DNA from: Nitrospinota bacterium | GTDB taxonomy: Bacteria; Nitrospinota_A; UBA7883; JACRLM01 | Length of the DNA: 64,000 nt | Assembly (NCBI GenBank): GCA_016208975.1 | Contig: JACQXA010000004.1 | Coordinates: 559,501-623,500 of the forward strand | Direction: 5' to 3' | Shown here: positions 25,640-35,005 of the stretch, piece after piece | Numbering within the stretch: the stretch's first letter is position 1 | Layout of the letters: the number at the start of each line of letters is the position of its first letter | Position numbers and translations under genes: made by a program | The notes under the pieces: generated by a model | Databases searched by the model: none | What the model saw: the letters and a program-made list of their open reading frames with translations, nothing else | What the model was told of the DNA's origin: nothing

Positions 25640-27700
25640 CTACTTGCCCCCTTCGGTTATTTGACGGCCGGGAACAGGCTTACCGTAATGGTAACCCTGG
25701 CCGTAATCCACCCCCATCTCTTTTAAAATCTTGTGGGCCTCTTCGTCTTCCACAAACTCGGCGATGGATTTTATCTTGAAGTCTTTGGCCATGCCGTGGA
25801 TATGGTTCACCATTATCTTGTCCGACGGGTCCATGGCGATAGAACGCACGAAACTGCCTTCTATTTTTATGTAGTCCACGGTCAGATATTTTAGATAAAC
25901 GAAGGAGGAGAAACCGCTCCCGAAATCGTCCAGGGCGAAACGTATCCCCGCCGAGTGCAGGTCTGAAATGAGTGAGTTAAGCTCGGCAATGTGCGGCAGG
26001 GCCTCCCGTTCGGTTATTTCAAACACCACATCTTCCGGACTTACGCCCGCGTCTTTCAGTTTCTCCGGCACGCTTCTCATGAAATCGGTATGGCGGAAGG
26101 TGCGGGGCGACAGGTTGAAGAAAAGCTTAACCCCGTTCAGACGGGAAGCCATCTTTTTAAAGTCTATGCCCTTCTCGATTATCCTGATATCCAGATGCTC
26201 CGAAAGCCCCGCCTCCTCGGCGGCCTCGATAAACTGGCTGGCGGGGATTATTACGTCCCCCTCCCTTATCCTGGCCAGGGTTTCATAGGCGAACACTTTG
26301 CCGGTTTTAACGTCCACAATGGGCTGGAAATGGGCCTCCACCCTGTCGTCGTCCAGCGCCCGTTTTACCATTACGGTCTGGCTGTATGACTCCACCACCA
26401 TTTCCCTGTCGGACTCCTCTATGGTGGCTATGCGGTTTTTTCCGCCTTTTTTGGCTTTGTACATGGCCACGTCCATGGCTATTGATATGTCCGCCATGCT
26501 GGTTCCGTTCAAGGGGAACTCCACCAGCCCGAAGCTGGCCGTCATGCGTATCTTTCCGCTGGGCACTTCCATAACCGCCTCGTTGAGCCACGCCCGGATT
26601 TTCCTGGCGGCTATCATGGCGTTGTCGCCGTGGGTTTCCGGCAGGATTATGGCGAACTCGTCCCCGCCTATCCTGGCCACGATGTCCGTGTTCCGGGTGG
26701 CCTGCTCCAGCGTATTGGCGATTTCCTTCAGCGCAAGGTCTCCAATGGGGTGGCCGTAAGTGTCGTTAATGTGCTTGAAGTTGTCCACATCCATCATGAT
26801 CAGCGAGAACGGGTGTTTGTGGCGCAAAGACCTGTTCACCTCATAATCCAGGAACTGCTCGAACTTCCTCCGGTTGTAAAGCTTGGTGAGCGGATCCCGG
26901 ATGGAAAGCTCCTCCAGCTGTCTGCTGTAATCCTGCATGGTAGAGAGCATGTTGTTAAAGTAGGTCGAGAGCATTTCGAACTCCGTCACCCACCCTGTCC
27001 TTTTAGGCAGTCTTCTGCTGAGGTCGGTATGCTCTATTATTTCCTGGATAATGCCCACAAGCTGGATGAGCGGCTTGGCCAGCAGGAACCGCAAAAGGAA
27101 CTGGAGGAAAACGAAAATCAGGATAAGCACCAGCGCGAAATACCCGCTCACAACGTTTAGCATGAAGTTGAGCGATATTTTCAGGTTTTTGACGGGGAAG
27201 TCTATGTCTATGGCGCCGTTTATGTCGCCCACGTTCGCCTCGGTGTGGCACCGCAAGCACTCCTGTTTCACCTTGACCGGGTAGATGTAACGAATCCTGT
27301 CCCCCTGCGTGAAGAGGTAATCGTCACCTTTTATCAGCGCCTCCATCAGGTGCCTGTCCGCCTGGCGGACGGCCTTTTCCCCTTCGATTTCGCCGAACTG
27401 GCGGATTACCGGGAAACCCCGCATAACCCTTATCTTCATCTCCCATTCGTTCTGGTTGAGACGGGTGATAATCTCCTGGATTTCATCCTTGTTCCACCCC
27501 TTGCTCATGGCCGAATAAAGGCTTTGGAACACCAGGCCGGATATCTGGCGGGCGTCGTCCTGGGCCAGGTCTGTTATGGCCCGGTCTTTTAAATAAACGG
27601 AAATTGAATATATGAAAACAAATGCCAGGGCCATAGAGAGCGTGAAAAGGATAAAAAGGAGTTGAGCCAGGCTTATCGAAGCAAAAAAGCGCCTTTTCAC
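25640..27700 (-). CDS. GGDEF-EAL protein with periplasmic CXXCH (heme-type) sensor domain
   Basis: From the GTG chosen here, 686 residues. TM1 is at about 10-35; a periplasmic domain of about 135 residues has EIQEIITRLN and the heme-attachment motif CLRCH at about 147-151; TM2 is at about 175-200, then a HAMP-like region, GGDEF and EAL. The cyclase signature RIGGDEF is intact. In the EAL domain the eponymous motif reads ETL, but the other metal ligands (FFNLSP, FEITERE, ALDDFGSG, DYIKIEG) are present. The periplasmic part resembles the DUF3365/Tll0287 heme class. Probably a redox- or gas-responsive c-di-GMP switch. A TTG 21 codons upstream lacks a ribosome binding site. Confidence 0.88.
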   Translation of the reverse strand: MKRRFFASISLAQLLFILFTLSMALAFVFIYSISVYLKDRAITDLAQDDARQISGLVFQSLYSAMSKGWNKDEIQEIITRLNQNEWEMKIRVMRGFPVIRQFGEIEGEKAVRQADRHLMEALIKGDDYLFTQGDRIRYIYPVKVKQECLRCHTEANVGDINGAIDIDFPVKNLKISLNFMLNVVSGYFALVLILIFVFLQFLLRFLLAKPLIQLVGIIQEIIEHTDLSRRLPKRTGWVTEFEMLSTYFNNMLSTMQDYSRQLEELSIRDPLTKLYNRRKFEQFLDYEVNRSLRHKHPFSLIMMDVDNFKHINDTYGHPIGDLALKEIANTLEQATRNTDIVARIGGDEFAIILPETHGDNAMIAARKIRAWLNEAVMEVPSGKIRMTASFGLVEFPLNGTSMADISIAMDVAMYKAKKGGKNRIATIEESDREMVVESYSQTVMVKRALDDDRVEAHFQPIVDVKTGKVFAYETLARIREGDVIIPASQFIEAAEEAGLSEHLDIRIIEKGIDFKKMASRLNGVKLFFNLSPRTFRHTDFMRSVPEKLKDAGVSPEDVVFEITEREALPHIAELNSLISDLHSAGIRFALDDFGSGFSSFVYLKYLTVDYIKIEGSFVRSIAMDPSDKIMVNHIHGMAKDFKIKSIAEFVEDEEAHKILKEMGVDYGQGYHYGKPVPGRQITEGGK

Positions 27701-27938
27701 GTAATCCCCTATATTTCCCCAAGGACATGCCTGCGCAAGACGCAAACTTCCATTGGCCTGCAATAATTAGCCGGTTGTTGTATGGAACGACACCGCCGGT
27801 TTGAAAAGTACTCCCCCGGCCCGGACGGTTTTCATAGTATCAATTGTTTCCAGCCGGATTTCAAGAGGGTTAATTGGGGCGGGTCTATTCAATTGCCGAA
27901 GTCCAAATCCTGTCTTTTTCGCGCACGAGATATAACCG

Positions 27939-29162
27939 TTACCCGGTGGGCGTTATTTTCCTGATCAGCCACAACCCGCCGCCGATAAATATGGCCAGGG
28001 AAAGCACCGCCAGCCTGTGCTGAATCGTACCGCCCAGAAAGGAAAAAACATAAACAACAACGCCCCATACCAACGGGCCCGTTATGGAGGCGGCTTTCCC
28101 CGCCACGGAGTACAGCCCGAAACACTCCCCTATGGCCGATGAGGGGGCCAGGTTCACAAGCATCACCCTCCCTGCCACCCACACTCCGCCCAGGGCCACC
28201 CCGGCCATGGGCCCCACGGCCCAGAATATCGTTTCCCCGGTGGAGAAGGCGGCCAATACCAGCGTGGCCAGCCACATCCAGCACACGTATATCATGGCCC
28301 GCCGGGCTCCGGCTTTGTGGGTTATCGTCCCCCATATAAAGGAGCCCACCGCCGCGCCTACTGTGGATGTTATAAGAAACACGTTCAACCTGCCGCCGGA
28401 AAGGCCAATGACGGTATTGGCGTATATGGACATGAAGGCTATGACCGTGTTCACGCCATCCAGAATTAAAAAATTGGCCGCCAGGAACAGGAAAAGGTCC
28501 CGCCGTTCCTTTACCATCTTGAATGATGTTAATAGGGTTTTGAACGCTCCGGCTATATCCGCCCTGGCGAAGGGGGCCGGATTTTTATCTTTAACCCACA
28601 GGAAACATGGCACAGCCGAAAGCATGAACAGGACAGCCGTGGGGAAATATACGGCGTTCGGGCCAAAAGCCGATTCCACGGGGGCTATAAGCCCCAATCC
28701 TGCGATAGCCCCCACATACCCCAAAGCCACACCGTATCCAGACACCTTGGCTATGGATCCCGAACCGGTCACGTCCGGCAGAAGCCCGTCATAAAACACC
28801 AAGGCAGACTGGTAACAGTAGTTTGCCAAGGCGAACAACACAAGCCCGGCCATGAGGGTGGGGGAAAACCCTATCAAGGCCGTGGCTAGTACGCAACCGG
28901 CTGTAAGATAAAAAAGCGGTTTTACCCGCTGGCCCGTGTCGTCTGAAATGGCCCCCAGCGCAGGGGATGTTATGGCCACGAGAAACATGGACAGGGAAAG
29001 GGACACGGAGAAATAAATGTCCGGCGCGCCATGCTCCCCGGTCACCCAAAGAGGGAAATAGCGGGACACGATGTTCATGGAAAACATGGTGTTGGCGAAG
29101 TCATATAACGCCCAACCGGCTACGGTCCGGTTCCAGTCTGCTCGTCGCGAGGCGGTTTCCAT
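27939..29162 (-). CDS. MFS transporter of the UMF1/Atg22-like family
   Basis: A 407-residue membrane protein with about twelve hydrophobic segments. The start (VAGWALYDFANTMFSMNIVSRYFPLW) is the family signature of UMF1-type major facilitators related to vacuolar amino-acid effluxer Atg22, and TSPALGAISDDTGQRV is the loop-2 motif. The substrate is unknown in bacteria. Its gene stands alone, transcribed away from the cyclase-FHA gene. Confidence 0.85.
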   Translation of the reverse strand: METASRRADWNRTVAGWALYDFANTMFSMNIVSRYFPLWVTGEHGAPDIYFSVSLSLSMFLVAITSPALGAISDDTGQRVKPLFYLTAGCVLATALIGFSPTLMAGLVLFALANYCYQSALVFYDGLLPDVTGSGSIAKVSGYGVALGYVGAIAGLGLIAPVESAFGPNAVYFPTAVLFMLSAVPCFLWVKDKNPAPFARADIAGAFKTLLTSFKMVKERRDLFLFLAANFLILDGVNTVIAFMSIYANTVIGLSGGRLNVFLITSTVGAAVGSFIWGTITHKAGARRAMIYVCWMWLATLVLAAFSTGETIFWAVGPMAGVALGGVWVAGRVMLVNLAPSSAIGECFGLYSVAGKAASITGPLVWGVVVYVFSFLGGTIQHRLAVLSLAIFIGGGLWLIRKITPTG

Positions 29163-29358
29163 CCGGTTCTTGTCTTGAGTTGGCGTGGTAAAGTCTAGTA
29201 TATTAACAAATTGTGGGAAAAGAAGTTGAAACCTGTCCAGGGGCTTTGGGCTGTGTTAATGCCCGGCCGGGAAAGAAATCTGGAGGGGCCCAAGTTTGCG
29301 GCTCTTGGCAATGGGTGGCGCGGCCTTATTCCACGCCGGTAAGATTTGTGACGCCTAG

Positions 29359-30822
29359 ATGAACGAAGAAAAAAATTCACCCGGTGAAAAATCCGAGGAA
29401 GTGGACTTGGAGACACTTCTTCGGGAGAAGGAAAAGCTTGATTCGCTTATCAAGCGCAAATTCACCCGTGAGATAACCGTTCTTTTCACCGATATTTGCG
29501 GTTCCACCCGGTTGGCCGAAGAGCTGGGCGACATTGCGATGCGCACCCTGCTCAAAAACCATAACGACATCATATTCCCCATCGTTGAGGCCCATAGGGG
29601 AGTGCTGGTGAAAACCATGGGGGACGGCACGCTGTCTTATTTCGAGAAAGCTCCGGACGCGGTGCTGGCGGCGGTGGACATCCAAAAAGGTTTTGAAAAA
29701 TATAACGAAAAATCCGCCCACCCGCCCATAATCCTCCGGTGCGGCCTGAATACCGGCCGGGGCATCGTGGAGAAGAACGACGTTTATGGCGACGTGGTGA
29801 ACACCGCCCAGCGGTTCGAGGCTATGGCCAAACCAGGGGAAATACTCATATCCGCCGACACAAACAAGCTTTCCCATGAGGAGAAGGAATTAAAAATTGT
29901 CTTTTCCGGGGAAACCCAGGTTAAGGGCAAGGCCGGGATGCAGAAGGTTTACAAGGTGGTATGGAGGGAGGAATCCGCCGAGGAGCAGTACAAGACCAGC
30001 GTTAAGACCGCTCCTCCCTTGCCCCCCGCCACGCAAGTGACCACCGAGATGCCTCTGGAGTGGGATGGCAAGCGGCCCACCACCAGTTCCATCACTATCG
30101 GCGCTGGCAAAGAGGCCAAAGTAATCGTGGCCGAGGAGGGTAAAGAGCCCAAGGAGTACGACTTGAACTCGGCCCCGGTGATTATTGGGCGTTCCACCAA
30201 CGCCAACATACATCTGGACGAGACTTATGTGTCCCGCAAGCACGCCAGGATAATCTTCGAAAACGGGAAATATTACATAGAGGACCTGCACAGCCATATC
30301 GGCACCATCCACGCAGGGGTAAAGATAACCCGGTACGAAATGCGTGATAAGGACGAGTTCATAATAGGCTCCGTAAAGCTTGTGTTCCTGCAAGGGGCCG
30401 AAAAACCGGCGGAAAAAGAACAGGTTTTCATGGATGGCGAAGTCACCATGGAACTCAACGTGCGGGAGATACTGAGGCTGTTGGTTGAAGGCGAAGGAGG
30501 GGTTGTGGCCCAGTACGACCTAACCCCGTCCCCCATGGTGATCGGCAGGATAGCGGAGGCGGACATAAGGCTGGACAACCAGATAGTCTCCCGCAAACAC
30601 GCCAGGATATTCGTCAAAGAGGGCAAAGCCGTTATCGAAGACCTGAAGAGCAACAACGGCACCTATGTGAATGGCCAGAAAATAGAAAAAACCGAGGTCG
30701 CCCCCGGTGAAGAGATTGGCATAGGCCCATTCATCCTTCGTGTGGTGGATCCTACCAAGCCAACACCCAAGGGAGAGCCCAGCCTTGTGAAGAAGGTGTT
30801 TTCGTTCCTGAAAAAAACCTAA
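29359..30822 (+). CDS. Class III adenylate/guanylate cyclase with two FHA domains
   Basis: A 487-residue soluble protein. The cyclase homology domain (about 38-215) has VLFTDICGSTRLAEEL and KTMGDGTLSYF, which carry the two metal-binding Asp residues, and CGLNTGRGIV; ATP versus GTP specificity is not certain. FHA 1 (about 270-340) has IGRSTNANIHLD and SRKHARI; FHA 2 (about 390-475) has IGRIAEADIRLD, SRKHARI and NNGTYVNG. FHA 1 has an altered N-G-T (HIGTIHAG), so its phosphothreonine binding may differ. Suggests coupling of cNMP output to a Ser/Thr kinase signal. No kinase is adjacent. Confidence 0.9.
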   Translation: MNEEKNSPGEKSEEVDLETLLREKEKLDSLIKRKFTREITVLFTDICGSTRLAEELGDIAMRTLLKNHNDIIFPIVEAHRGVLVKTMGDGTLSYFEKAPDAVLAAVDIQKGFEKYNEKSAHPPIILRCGLNTGRGIVEKNDVYGDVVNTAQRFEAMAKPGEILISADTNKLSHEEKELKIVFSGETQVKGKAGMQKVYKVVWREESAEEQYKTSVKTAPPLPPATQVTTEMPLEWDGKRPTTSSITIGAGKEAKVIVAEEGKEPKEYDLNSAPVIIGRSTNANIHLDETYVSRKHARIIFENGKYYIEDLHSHIGTIHAGVKITRYEMRDKDEFIIGSVKLVFLQGAEKPAEKEQVFMDGEVTMELNVREILRLLVEGEGGVVAQYDLTPSPMVIGRIAEADIRLDNQIVSRKHARIFVKEGKAVIEDLKSNNGTYVNGQKIEKTEVAPGEEIGIGPFILRVVDPTKPTPKGEPSLVKKVFSFLKKT

Positions 30823-30837
30823 GTTGGAGCTTGGGCC

Positions 30838-31563
30838 ATACCTTCCCATTACCCTCCCATCATTATCCTTGTTAATACCCGCCACGCCGGGAACATAGGC
30901 TCCGTGGCGCGGATAATGAAAAACTTCGGTTTTTCTTCCCTTACCCTGGTCAATCCCACCAGCCGGGCCCACCTGGAGGCTATCAAAATGGCGCCGGGGG
31001 CGGAGGAAATAATAGAACAGGCAATGATGGCGGGTTCTCTGGATGAGGCGCTGGAGCCGGCTGTGGCCGCCTATGCCGTAAGCCGCCGCCCTCGCCACAC
31101 CCCTAAACCAGTCTTGAACCCGGAAGTGGCCGTTAAAGACTTGTGGAGCCTTGGCGGCCCGGCGGGACTGGTGTTCGGTTCCGAGAAACTGGGATTGTCC
31201 AACGAAGACATCCGCCGGTGCGGGGCAATAATCCAGATTCCTTCGACGGAGGCCCACCCGTCGTTAAACCTGGCGCAAGCCGTGGCGGTGATATTGTACG
31301 AGGCCAGAAAAACCTTGACCGGCGCGGAACCCGCCCCGGCTGAGGGAACGCGGGCGCCCGCACCCATGGCGGAACGCAGAATGTTTTTCAATCTTATGGA
31401 AGAAGTTCTGGGCGAAACCGGTTTTTTCGAGGGGAAAAACCCGACGGGTCTTCTTTCGCGGATGGAAGCGCTGTTCAACAGGGCAAACCCGGACGTGGAG
31501 GAAGCGCGAATCATGCTGGGCGCCTTGCGGAAGATAAAGAGGGGCATAAAACCCGTGGATTGA
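30838..31563 (+). CDS. TrmJ-like RNA 2'-O-methyltransferase (SPOUT), apparent ATA start
   Basis: A SPOUT methyltransferase of the TrmH/TrmJ class that would methylate ribose of tRNA with SAM. Its conserved N-terminal strand-loop (LVNTRHAGNIGSVARIMKNFGF) is encoded upstream of the first standard start (GTG 30904), so the real start must lie earlier. The only candidate with a Shine-Dalgarno is ATA at 30838: GGAG at 30826-30829 is 8 bases before it, and a stop lies at 30820. The C-terminal half has VFGSEKLGLSNEDI and IPSTEAHPSLNLAQAVAVILYE, the SAM-binding knot. The last 60 residues are a helical extension like TrmJ. Confidence 0.8.
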   Translation: MPSHYPPIIILVNTRHAGNIGSVARIMKNFGFSSLTLVNPTSRAHLEAIKMAPGAEEIIEQAMMAGSLDEALEPAVAAYAVSRRPRHTPKPVLNPEVAVKDLWSLGGPAGLVFGSEKLGLSNEDIRRCGAIIQIPSTEAHPSLNLAQAVAVILYEARKTLTGAEPAPAEGTRAPAPMAERRMFFNLMEEVLGETGFFEGKNPTGLLSRMEALFNRANPDVEEARIMLGALRKIKRGIKPVD

Positions 31564-31585
31564 GGGGCAATTACTCCTTCACATA

Positions 31586-31614
31586 TTGATTTGCCGGGGA
31601 CGTTTTGATATATT
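31586..31614 (+). promoter_or_regulatory. Promoter of tRNA-Gln
   Basis: TTGATT (31586-31591), exactly 17 bases, TATATT (31609-31614), ending 12 bases before the tRNA. Confidence 0.7.
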
Positions 31615-31626
31615 AATCCATTCTTT

Positions 31627-31700
31627 TGGCCCCTCGTCTAATGGTAGGACAGTAGACTCTGGATCTATACGTCGAGGTTCGACTCCTCGGGGGCCAGCCA
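31627..31700 (+). tRNA. tRNA-Gln(CTG)
   Basis: Acceptor TGGCCCC pairs with GGGGCCA; discriminator G and encoded CCA at 31698-31700. The anticodon loop CTCTGGA gives anticodon CTG, reading CAG. The anticodon stem GTAGA/TCTAT has one G-T pair. The T loop is GTTCGACTC. Confidence 0.95.
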
Positions 31701-31833
31701 TTTAAAACCCCCTTCATCCGCTCCTGATCGCCTCTTTCCGGCAAAAGTCGTTTTGAATCCCTTTTGCCACGCGCCGGATAGTGGAATACACTAATTAATG
31801 TATGGGGCGTCATTAAACCGGGGATTAAACGCT

Positions 31834-33240
31834 ATGTCCAGCGATTCTACCGAAGGCGGGGCAAATTCCGAGCTTTTCATACGCACACCCCAAGTAAGCC
31901 AGATGCGAGATCCGCTAAAGGCGGACTGGAACGTATCCATCGGCAAAGAAACCGGGGCTGACGCGCAAACTGCGCCGGAGGCGGGCGAGACCGACCTGGC
32001 CTCGCTCATAGATTTCGGGCAGATAAACCAGGTTTTCCAGAACTTCCTGGAAGTGGTGGGCCTGCCCGTGGCCATTCTCAACCTGAAAGCGAAAGTTTTG
32101 GCCTCCTCCCGTTGGCAACGGGTGTGCATGGACTTCCACAGGGTGAACGAACAGACCTTAAGCCGGTGCCTGGAAAGCGACATCAGCCTGTCCCGGCAGA
32201 TGCAGGAGGGGAAGAACTACGCGATATACCGTTGCCGGAACGGCCTTACAGATTGCGCCACCCCCATAGTTATAGAAGGCAAGCACATAGCCAACCTTTT
32301 CATAGGCCAGTTTTTCGTGGCCCAGCCGGACCTGGAGTTTTTTAGAAACCAGGCCAGGGAATTCGGCTTCCCGGAGGAGGATTACCTGAAAGCCATTTCA
32401 GAGGCCCCAATAGTGGCCGAGGAAAAGTTGCCCAGCATCCTTAATTTCCTTACCGGGTTCGCCCATCTAATAGCCACCCAAAGCCTGGCCCAGAAACGGG
32501 CCATGCAAACGCAGGCGAAAATTGAGAAAGAAGTCGAGAATCGCACAAGAGAGCTGATAGCCCTCAACAAAGAACTGGAGGCGTTTTCCTATTCGGTTTC
32601 GCACGACCTTATGTCGCCTCTGAGGGCAATTGACGGCTTCACCAAATATATATTGCAACGCCACGGGGAACATTTGCCCGAAGACGCGCGTTCGATGTTC
32701 GACATGGTGCTGACCGGCGTATCCCAGATGACAAAACTTATCGGCGCCCTGCTTGAGTTCGGCCGCATGCGCCACAGCGAGATGAAAACCATAGTGATGG
32801 ACATGGGGGAGTTGGCCAGAACGGTAATAAACGAGATGAAGCCATCGATCCAGGGGCGGGATGTCGTTTTCGAAGTGGGCGACTTGCCACCATCGAGAGT
32901 GGATGGAATCATGCTTCACCAGGTGTTGGCCAACCTTATATCCAACGCCATAAAGTTCACAAAAAACCGGGACAAGGCGGTTATCAAGCTTGGGGCCGCC
33001 AGGGATGGCCCGCATGTCATATACAGCGTAAGCGACAACGGCGTGGGGTTCGACATGGCGTACTCTGGCCGCCTGTTCGACGTTTTCCAGAGGCTCCATT
33101 CAAGGTCGGAGTTCGAGGGAAGCGGCGTGGGGCTGGCCCTTGTGCGCAGGATTATTGAACGGCACGGCGGCAGGGTGTGGGCGGAATCGGAACTTGATAA
33201 GGGGACAACGATATTTTTCACCATTCCGGATCTGGGCTAG
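31834..33240 (+). CDS. PocR-domain sensor histidine kinase
   Basis: A 468-residue cytoplasmic kinase. After about 50 variable residues a PocR-type ligand domain follows (about 55-215), with LPVAILNLKAKVLASSRWQRVCMDF and CRNGLTDCATPIVIEGKHIANLFIGQFF, conserved Cys residues included. A coiled linker leads to the HisKA dimerisation helix with the phosphoacceptor YSVSHDLMSPLRAI, and the ATPase domain has NLISNAIKFT, DNGVGFDM and GSGVGLALVRRIIERHGG. No response regulator is adjacent, so it is an orphan kinase. The start at 31834 is preferred for its GGGGAT; an ATG at 31798 is in frame. Confidence 0.88.
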   Translation: MSSDSTEGGANSELFIRTPQVSQMRDPLKADWNVSIGKETGADAQTAPEAGETDLASLIDFGQINQVFQNFLEVVGLPVAILNLKAKVLASSRWQRVCMDFHRVNEQTLSRCLESDISLSRQMQEGKNYAIYRCRNGLTDCATPIVIEGKHIANLFIGQFFVAQPDLEFFRNQAREFGFPEEDYLKAISEAPIVAEEKLPSILNFLTGFAHLIATQSLAQKRAMQTQAKIEKEVENRTRELIALNKELEAFSYSVSHDLMSPLRAIDGFTKYILQRHGEHLPEDARSMFDMVLTGVSQMTKLIGALLEFGRMRHSEMKTIVMDMGELARTVINEMKPSIQGRDVVFEVGDLPPSRVDGIMLHQVLANLISNAIKFTKNRDKAVIKLGAARDGPHVIYSVSDNGVGFDMAYSGRLFDVFQRLHSRSEFEGSGVGLALVRRIIERHGGRVWAESELDKGTTIFFTIPDLG

Positions 33241-33334
33241 TCGATACGGATTCCTGAATCTCCCTCCTTCATTTAAAACGCCACCAATTCTCCATGCATA
33301 CAAACTCCCCCTCCTGTCACCGGTATGGATTTTA

Positions 33335-33362
33335 TTGATAACTTTATAAATGGCGCCATAAT
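33335..33362 (+). promoter_or_regulatory. Candidate promoter of the liv operon
   Basis: TTGATA (33335-33340), a 16-base spacer, CATAAT (33357-33362), about 190 bases before livK, within an intergenic stretch that carries no convincing gene. Confidence 0.35.
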
Positions 33363-33555
33363 GAACAAAAATGGAGGGTGTTCGTATTATGCGCTCCGCC
33401 ATCGTATCCAGTCTTTTCCATGGAGTGCCGCGGAAAGGCTTAAGCTCCCCGGCCAAAACACCCCCACCACATAATGCGCCCGGCGCCCGGCATTGGACGC
33501 TGGTTTCTCCTTTAGATGTCTTAATATTCACAACAATCTATCTTGAAGGTGGAAT

Positions 33556-34908
33556 ATGAAGAGGTCAGGCGTTATCGGAACTGTTTCCGGCTGTTTGGCG
33601 GCCGCCGCCGTTTTCCTTATGCCGGGGCCGGGCGTTTTCGCCGCGGAACCCGTCAAGGTGGGCATAGTGCTTCCCCTTACCGGCTCGGAAGCCAATTTCG
33701 GGGAGATAGAAAAGCAGTCTTTCGAAATGGCGGTGGAGGAAATAAACGCCAAGGGGGGCGTAAAGGGCGCCCCGATAAAACTTATTATCGAGGATGACCA
33801 GAGCAAGCCGGACGTGGGGCGCAACGCGATCGAAAAACTTATCCAGCAAGACAAGGTGGCGCTGGTGGGTGGCGGGTACAGTTCATCGGTCACCGCCGCC
33901 ATGGCTGGCGTGGCCATCAACAAATCGTTCCCCCTGCTCATTAATACAGGCTCGGCGGACAACATAACCGAGCCCTCCTCCTACACCCCCAGCGGGCAGA
34001 TGGCGACCAAGAAAAAGAAACAGATGGATGAGGAGAAAGACCCCGCCAGGAAGGCGGAGCTGAAAGCGGAAATGGACGCGCTTAAGGCCAAATCTGGCGA
34101 GGAAGTGGCCTCCATAATGCCGCGTTACTCCATTTTCAGGCTCAACCCGCCCGCCAGCGAATACGCCGACGGCATCGAGGGGTTCCTTAAAGAGGTGGTA
34201 AAACCGGCCACCGCCGTTATCCTTTACGAGAACAGCCTTTTCGGCACATCTTCGGCTTCCAACGTGGAGGAGCGGTTCAAACGGCTTGGAATAAAAATCC
34301 TCATCAAAGAGGGTTACGACAAGACCACGCTGGACTTCAAGCCAATCCTCTCCAGGGTTAAGCAGGAGAACCCGGACATCATCTACATGGTCTCCTACTC
34401 CAACGACGCGGCGCTGTTGATGAACCACTCCATGGAGTTGAAACTTAATCCGAAACTTTTCGTCGGCGGCGGGGCCGGGTTCACCCTGCCGGAGTTTTAT
34501 GAAAGCGCCGGGAAAGCCGCAAACAAGGTGATCTCGGCCACGCTGTGGCACCAGTCATTGCCCCATCCCGGGGCCAGGCAGTATTTCGACAACTTCGTGA
34601 AGCGGTACAAGAAGGACACCGAATATCACGGCGCCGAGGCCTACGCGGCCATGTATGTGATAGCCGACGCGCTTAAACGGGCCAAGTCCCTGGAGCCGGT
34701 GGATGTCAAGAAAGCCCTGGCCGCGACGGACATGATGACGGTTTTCGGGCCGGTTAAGTTCGTTTCCGAAGGGAAGAAGGTAAACCAGAACAAAATGGAT
34801 ACCTACGTTGTGCAATGGCTTGGCGGCAAGCTGGAGGTGATCTGGCCCAAGAAGTCCGCCACCGCCAAATACGCTTATCCGGTGGACTGGGCCAAGGAAC
34901 GCAAGTAA
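33556..34908 (+). CDS. livK: Branched-chain amino-acid ABC transporter, periplasmic binding protein
   Basis: A 450-residue secreted binding protein with a signal peptide (cleavage near VFA-AEP, about residue 32). The mature part begins VKVGIVLPLTGSEANFGE, typical of LivJ/LivK type I periplasmic binding proteins, and has the expected two-lobe pattern. Odd: a highly charged insert (about 145-190: Lys/Glu/Asp/Met-rich, e.g. TKKKKQMDEEKDPARKAEL) that most relatives lack. It is the first gene of a complete transporter, so the ligand is probably Leu/Ile/Val or another small amide; urea and other ligands cannot be excluded. Confidence 0.9.
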   Translation: MKRSGVIGTVSGCLAAAAVFLMPGPGVFAAEPVKVGIVLPLTGSEANFGEIEKQSFEMAVEEINAKGGVKGAPIKLIIEDDQSKPDVGRNAIEKLIQQDKVALVGGGYSSSVTAAMAGVAINKSFPLLINTGSADNITEPSSYTPSGQMATKKKKQMDEEKDPARKAELKAEMDALKAKSGEEVASIMPRYSIFRLNPPASEYADGIEGFLKEVVKPATAVILYENSLFGTSSASNVEERFKRLGIKILIKEGYDKTTLDFKPILSRVKQENPDIIYMVSYSNDAALLMNHSMELKLNPKLFVGGGAGFTLPEFYESAGKAANKVISATLWHQSLPHPGARQYFDNFVKRYKKDTEYHGAEAYAAMYVIADALKRAKSLEPVDVKKALAATDMMTVFGPVKFVSEGKKVNQNKMDTYVVQWLGGKLEVIWPKKSATAKYAYPVDWAKERK

Positions 34909-35005
34909 AAGCTATTTCATTCCCGCGGGGCTGGAGCGCCAGCTTCGCGGGGTGTCTTTTCGGCTGTGACCCGGTGGATCAACCGTTCACCTTTGCAGGT
35001 GGCAG

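Noticed and set aside
33361-33474. 37-codon frame in the liv leader
   Set aside because: No Shine-Dalgarno and it begins inside the candidate -10 box; not convincing as a leader peptide.
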